54,424 bases of DNA from NCBI GenBank assembly GCA_002723275.1, contig PBNZ01000045.1, positions 1 through 54,424 on the forward strand, written 5' to 3'. Of this stretch, positions 51,823-54,424 are shown piece by piece. Below the pieces are notes generated by a model, which saw nothing but the letters and a program-made list of their open reading frames with translations, was not told the origin of the DNA and made no database searches. Numbering within the stretch: the stretch's first letter is position 1; each line of letters begins with the position of its first letter. The translations under genes were made by a program, and so were the position numbers. Source of the stretch: Planctomycetaceae bacterium. Lineage in GTDB: Bacteria; Planctomycetota; Planctomycetia; Pirellulales; Pirellulaceae.

Positions 51823-54424
51823 ATGCGTTTTTTGAATTGGCTAACAGCATTTTCTGACACGAAAAATCGTTCAGAGCGAGACGCCACCCGCAGGCATCGG
51901 CGCCGATCATCCATGCAGCGAGTTTGGTCGCCAGGAGAGTCGAGCAAGAGCTTGGAAGTTCTTGAAGACCGACGGTTGTTAACGACGAATCCAACGCTGG
52001 ATGTCATCTCGGACGTTTCCGTGGACGAGGACGCCGCCGAACAGACGGTCAATCTCTCAGGCATCACTGATGGTGGCGACGGTGGTCAACCCATTCAGAT
52101 TACTGCCAGCAGTGACACCCCGGGTCTGATCCCTGATCCAACGGTCACCTACACAACCCCAGACGCAACCGGTAGCCTCGCCTTTACCCCCGTCGCGGAT
52201 CAGCATGGCTCGGCCACCATTACGGTCACCGTAGAAGATGGCGGACTCGATGGCGACCTGGGCACGGCGGTCGACAACAACACCTTCAGCCGCAGCTTCG
52301 CAGTGACGGTGAATGAAGTTAACGATGCGCCAACGATTGGCGGTGGTGGAACTTCATTGACTCTCGAGAGTACACAGGTTAGCCCGTCATTCTTTTATGG
52401 AATGACTTCCGGCGATTTCAATAGCGACGGGCGGGATGATGTTGCGGGAACCTATTACTTCACTCCCACCGCAGTCCACGTCACATTAGGGTCCGAAGAC
52501 CACAGCAATTCGACAGATGTGTACTCATTGACGGCAACCATTGCTCGGAAAATCGTGGCTGTCGACATTGATAATGACAACGATGAAGACTTACTAGTCA
52601 GCAGCAACGCTAGCAACGGTCGGCTCCACATCTTGACGAATGATGGGCAAGGCGCCTTTACGGTAACGTCTCTGGACGTTCCAGGCTCCAATCCAACTGA
52701 CTTCACAACCGGTGATTTCGACGGAGATGGATATGTTGATGTTGGCTATGCAGTTTCGTTTGCAAACTCATGGACAAAGCTTCTCAATGACCAAAGCGGT
52801 GGATTCACCGTCGAAGATTCGTACGACATCAATAGTCCAGATGACTTAGCTGCAGGGGACTTTGATGATGACGGCGACATCGACGTAGCCGCCGTAAGCC
52901 TCAACACCACGAGCCTGATCATCTTCGAAAACGATGGCTCTGGTAACTTCACGGAAATCCAGAGTATTTCATCAGGTGCCTTCCCGACCGCCGTTAATAC
53001 TGGCGACTTTGATGGCGACGACGACATCGACATCGTCGTTAGCAATCAGACGTCGGATACTCTGACGATCTTCACCAACAATGGATCCGGCACTTTTGCA
53101 CAGGACAGCGTAACAACCCTGGGAAGCGCAGGAGCCGTGGATGAGGTTTCGATTGTCGACTGGAATAGTGACGGGATCGATGACATCATCGCATTGTCCA
53201 GTGGAGAGACGGATTCTGAAGGAGACCCTGCTTCAGCTATCTTCGCCTTCTCACCGGCTACTAACAGTACGATTCAGCAACAAGTTCCAGACATTGGAAT
53301 CCAGAATGCTGTCGGCGACTTTGACGGTGACGGCGTGCTTGAAGTTGCTGCATCAACCTACGTAACGGCGACTACACCTGCGACCCTCTCCTACTACGAG
53401 TTTAGTGGTCCGTTAGTCGAAGTCACTCTGGACGAGGACTCTGGCGAGAGCACGACCAACCTGGTCGGCATTACGGCAGGCCCCGGTGAAAGCCAAGACC
53501 TCAGCGTAACTGCGACCAGTGATGATCCATCCCTGATCCCGCACCCAACGGTCACCTACACCTCCCCCAATAGCACCGCCAGCATCGCCTATACACCGGT
53601 CGCTGACCAGAACGGCACCGCCACCATTACGATCACCGTGGAAGATGGTGGCCTTGATGGAGATCTAGCGACAGGCGGCGACAACGGGACCTTCAGCCGC
53701 ACGATTGATGTCACCGTGACTCCGCTCAACGACGCTCCCGTCGCCGTTGACGACAGTCCATCGGTGGACGAAGACGACTCCGTCATGATCGCCGTGCTCA
53801 GCAACGACATCGAAGTTGACGGGGATACTCTCAGCATTGATTCGTTTACGCAGGGCTCAAACGGAACGGTCGTCGACAATGGCGACGGAACGCTGACGTA
53901 CAGCCCGAACGCCGAGTTCTCCGGCAGTGACAGCTTCACCTACACCATGAACGACGGCCAAGGCGAATCTGACACGGCCACCGTCACCGTCACGATTAAT
54001 CCGGTAAATGATGACCCCACCCTGGATGCGATCTCAAATGTAACCGTGGATGAAGACGCTGCAGAGCAGACGGTCAATCTGGCGGGCATCACGGCGGGTG
54101 GCGAAACTCAACCGCTCCAGGTCACTGCGAGTAGCGACACGCCCGGCCTCATCCCCAACCCGACCGTCACCTATACCACGCCTGACGCAACCGGAAGCCT
54201 GGCCTTTACGCCAGTCGCCGACCAGAATGGCACCGCCACGATTACCGTCACCGTGGAAGATGGTGGCCTCGACGGCAATTTGGCGACACAGGGCGACAAC
54301 AGTACGTTCAGCCGCACCTTTGACGTGACGGTGAACCCGATCGGTGACGATCCGGTCGCTAATGATGATACGGCAACGGTCGACGAAGACGATTCTGTCA
54401 TCATTGATGTGCTGACCAACGACA
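51823..54424 (+). CDS. Giant secreted LEPR-XLL-type protein with Ig/cadherin-like modules and FG-GAP propeller, 3' end outside window
   Basis: The frame opens at ATG 51823 and is still open at the right edge; 867 codons are visible. A basic N terminus (RRHRRRSS) precedes SLEVLEDRRLLTT, the LEPR-XLL-type motif that marks planctomycete giant exported proteins. An Ig-like module (about 51991-52328) is followed by seven Ca-binding FG-GAP/VCBS repeats (about 52385-53375). A second Ig-like module (53419-53733), a VCBS/tandem-95-type module (PVAVDDSPSVDEDDSV, 53734-54010), a third Ig-like module (54014-54343) and the start of another tandem-95 module follow. Such proteins are probably surface adhesins or envelope structures; calcium binding is likely for the propeller. 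The C-terminal anchor is not seen. Confidence 0.9.
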   Translation, partial: MRFLNWLTAFSDTKNRSERDATRRHRRRSSMQRVWSPGESSKSLEVLEDRRLLTTNPTLDVISDVSVDEDAAEQTVNLSGITDGGDGGQPIQITASSDTPGLIPDPTVTYTTPDATGSLAFTPVADQHGSATITVTVEDGGLDGDLGTAVDNNTFSRSFAVTVNEVNDAPTIGGGGTSLTLESTQVSPSFFYGMTSGDFNSDGRDDVAGTYYFTPTAVHVTLGSEDHSNSTDVYSLTATIARKIVAVDIDNDNDEDLLVSSNASNGRLHILTNDGQGAFTVTSLDVPGSNPTDFTTGDFDGDGYVDVGYAVSFANSWTKLLNDQSGGFTVEDSYDINSPDDLAAGDFDDDGDIDVAAVSLNTTSLIIFENDGSGNFTEIQSISSGAFPTAVNTGDFDGDDDIDIVVSNQTSDTLTIFTNNGSGTFAQDSVTTLGSAGAVDEVSIVDWNSDGIDDIIALSSGETDSEGDPASAIFAFSPATNSTIQQQVPDIGIQNAVGDFDGDGVLEVAASTYVTATTPATLSYYEFSGPLVEVTLDEDSGESTTNLVGITAGPGESQDLSVTATSDDPSLIPHPTVTYTSPNSTASIAYTPVADQNGTATITITVEDGGLDGDLATGGDNGTFSRTIDVTVTPLNDAPVAVDDSPSVDEDDSVMIAVLSNDIEVDGDTLSIDSFTQGSNGTVVDNGDGTLTYSPNAEFSGSDSFTYTMNDGQGESDTATVTVTINPVNDDPTLDAISNVTVDEDAAEQTVNLAGITAGGETQPLQVTASSDTPGLIPNPTVTYTTPDATGSLAFTPVADQNGTATITVTVEDGGLDGNLATQGDNSTFSRTFDVTVNPIGDDPVANDDTATVDEDDSVIIDVLTND
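51991..54424 (+). repeat. Long protein-module repeats within the giant gene
   Basis: The modules at 51991-52328 and 54014-54343 are about 330 bp each and close at DNA level (same order of DEDAAEQTVNL, SSDTPGLIP, TYTTPDATGSLAFTPVADQ, ATITVTVEDGGLDG). The copy at 53419-53733 is more diverged. The tandem-95 module at 53734 recurs at 54341. Similar DNA over hundreds of bases favours recombination and copy-number change. Confidence 0.85.
52385..53375 (+). repeat. Seven FG-GAP/VCBS Ca-binding repeats, one propeller
   Basis: Repeats start at about 52411, 52561, 52711, 52855, 53002, 53155 and 53314, i.e. every 144-159 bp. Each carries an Asp/Asn-rich loop: GDFNSDGRDD, VDIDNDNDED, GDFDGDGYVD, GDFDDDGDID, GDFDGDDDID, VDWNSDGIDD, GDFDGDGVLE. 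Seven evenly spaced units fit one complete seven-bladed propeller inserted between Ig-like modules. Confidence 0.85.

Overview
The window is a chromosomal segment of a planctomycete, probably in or near the Pirellulaceae. Two Planctomycete-type cytochrome/oxidoreductase pairs (DUF1553 with DUF1501, DUF1592 with DUF1552) support this. So do a CxAxR sulfatase, secreted enzymes with RR-type leaders, an LEPR-XLL giant secreted protein and two chaperonin genes around one groES. Family names come from reading the protein sequences; no database search was run. I saw no rRNA, tRNA, CRISPR array, insertion sequence or phage module.

Layout. 1-3.9 kb: end of an operon with a Gln/Gly-repeat protein, a VWA/glutamine-amidotransferase-like membrane protein and a caspase-fold (C13-like) exported protein with Ser where Cys is expected. 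4-12.7 kb: LOG-family protein, sulfatase, secreted coiled-coil protein with a 2OG-Fe(II) oxygenase, and the DUF1553/DUF1501 pair. 13.1-18.6 kb: imuA-imuB-dnaE2 mutagenesis cassette. 18.7-22.6 kb: two exported proteins, aroA and a small zinc-ribbon protein. 22.6-26.6 kb: a repeat-rich control region and a three-gene ABC exporter operon. 26.7-28.3 kb: CPBP protease, a small conserved-looking protein and an FmdB-type zinc ribbon. 28.3-34.2 kb: chaperone block read leftward, groEL2-groES-groEL1, then dnaJ, grpE and fmdB; dnaK is absent. A near-perfect sigma-54 (-24/-12) promoter lies upstream of groEL2. 34.3-35.4 kb: M42 aminopeptidase.

35.7-44.6 kb is mostly amino-acid biosynthesis on the plus strand. 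Homoserine dehydrogenase, an AlkP-fold 'phosphoglycerate mutase' that is a good homoserine kinase candidate, and a four-ACT aspartate kinase form an aspartate-to-threonine block. A polytopic membrane protein, a Nudix CoA pyrophosphatase, argC and argJ follow. 44.7-51 kb (minus strand) holds a DUF1552 protein, a fusion of a FecR-like membrane region to a cytochrome c/DUF1592 oxidoreductase, and a TIM-barrel sugar isomerase/epimerase-like protein. From 51.8 kb to the right edge a giant secreted protein begins, with Ig/cadherin-like modules and a seven-repeat FG-GAP propeller.

The points most worth a second look are the sigma-54 control of a chaperonin operon, the FecR-cytochrome-DUF1592 fusion, the Cys-to-Ser C13-like protein, and the alternative homoserine kinase between hom and lysC.
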